DNA of 64,000 nucleotides from Siderastrea siderea (Eukaryota > Cnidaria > Anthozoa > Scleractinia > Rhizangiidae), in contig OZ034979.1 in NCBI GenBank assembly GCA_964030785.1, forward strand, positions 10,766,883-10,830,882. The letters are read 5' to 3'. The notes under the pieces are model-generated. The model was not told where the DNA came from. It ran no database searches and saw nothing but the letters and a program-made list of their open reading frames with translations. This document shows positions 63,615 through 64,000 of the stretch, one piece after another; the stretch's first letter is position 1; every line of letters starts with the position of its first letter. The translations under genes and the position numbers were made by a program.

Positions 63615-64000
63615 CGAAAAAAAAAATTAAAAAAAAGGGGGGGGGGGGGGGGAAGTTGGGGAATTAGTAAGCACGCTCAGTATGTGCTTGCGAATAATTA
63701 CCATCGTAGAGAAATTGAAAACTGACCGTTTTCAAGCCGTTTATAGCCCTTCGCTCCGACAAAGGGCTAAGGGCTCGAAATCGTTGATAAACGACAAGTT
63801 ATCACTCTAAACAGCAGGTACCCCAGACACCCTAGTTATCTGATTCATAGGCGCCTAAATATTCCGAAAGTGTCTTCGATATAGCCCGAATAATCCGATA
63901 ATACAGTTAAGTGAAGTTCTTTTCTAGAGAATGCCGAAGATCTCACTTTAGGATTTCATCCACAAACTTGAAAGTTAGAACTACCTTATGCAGCATAATA
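63615..64000. other. Spacer with 16-bp G tract
   Basis: G run at 63637-63652 after a poly(A) stretch. The TTTAGGATTTCATCCACAAA word at about 63949 also occurs near 43281. Nothing else seen. Confidence 0.35.

Overview
This window reads as nuclear DNA of an animal, most likely a cnidarian and probably an anthozoan such as a stony coral (inference). It is AT-rich and intron-bearing, and crowded with short inverted-repeat transposons, tRNA-derived SINEs and LINE fragments. It carries a BEL/Pao LTR retrotransposon and NLR-like genes that join a DZIP3-type HEPN domain to an NB-ARC ATPase, a combination known to be expanded in corals. There are no bacterial operons or CRISPR arrays.

Layout. From 1 to 16.4 kb there are mostly non-autonomous DNA transposons and dispersed repeats. 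Within them is one clear exon of NAA20, the catalytic subunit of the NatB N-terminal acetyltransferase, at 4778-4913. From 17.0 to 21.1 kb a two-exon gene on the minus strand encodes an intact 929-residue HEPN / 18-residue-repeat / NB-ARC protein. From 21.3 to 24.7 kb are its duplicated upstream flank, two piggyBac-like MITEs placed back to back, and a CRE plus ATGGCGGC promoter-like start. From 24.8 to 28.7 kb is a cluster of inverted copies of one repeat family, with pieces of a CR1/L2-like LINE in opposite orientations. From 31.4 to 37.7 kb lies a complete BEL/Pao element with identical 285-bp LTRs, 5-bp target duplications and a single in-frame UGA between its two long reading frames. From 38 to 43 kb are repeats, a 237-bp palindrome and a second NAA20 exon at 43052-43149. 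From 45.3 to 50.4 kb is a decayed second copy of the NLR gene with its flank. From 50.4 to 53.6 kb is a Crypton-type (DUF3504) recombinase gene split by a 2.17-kb inverted-repeat transposon that has terminal TTGCAGG arrays. From 53.8 to 64 kb there are more MITEs, a SINE, a 225-bp tandem repeat and two larger inverted-repeat elements.

How it fits together. The two NAA20 exons are on the same strand with compatible sequence, so the intact NLR gene and the BEL element appear to lie inside a roughly 38-kb NAA20 intron, the NLR in antisense. NLR copy A is intact, including the HEPN RNxxxH motif and the P-loop. Copy B has lost the HEPN histidine, carries stop codons and frameshifts, and is a pseudogene. 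The window is best seen as an immune-gene duplication embedded in an intron swollen by transposons.

Limits: exon boundaries were judged by eye. Several candidate first exons are only suggestions, and no database search was possible.
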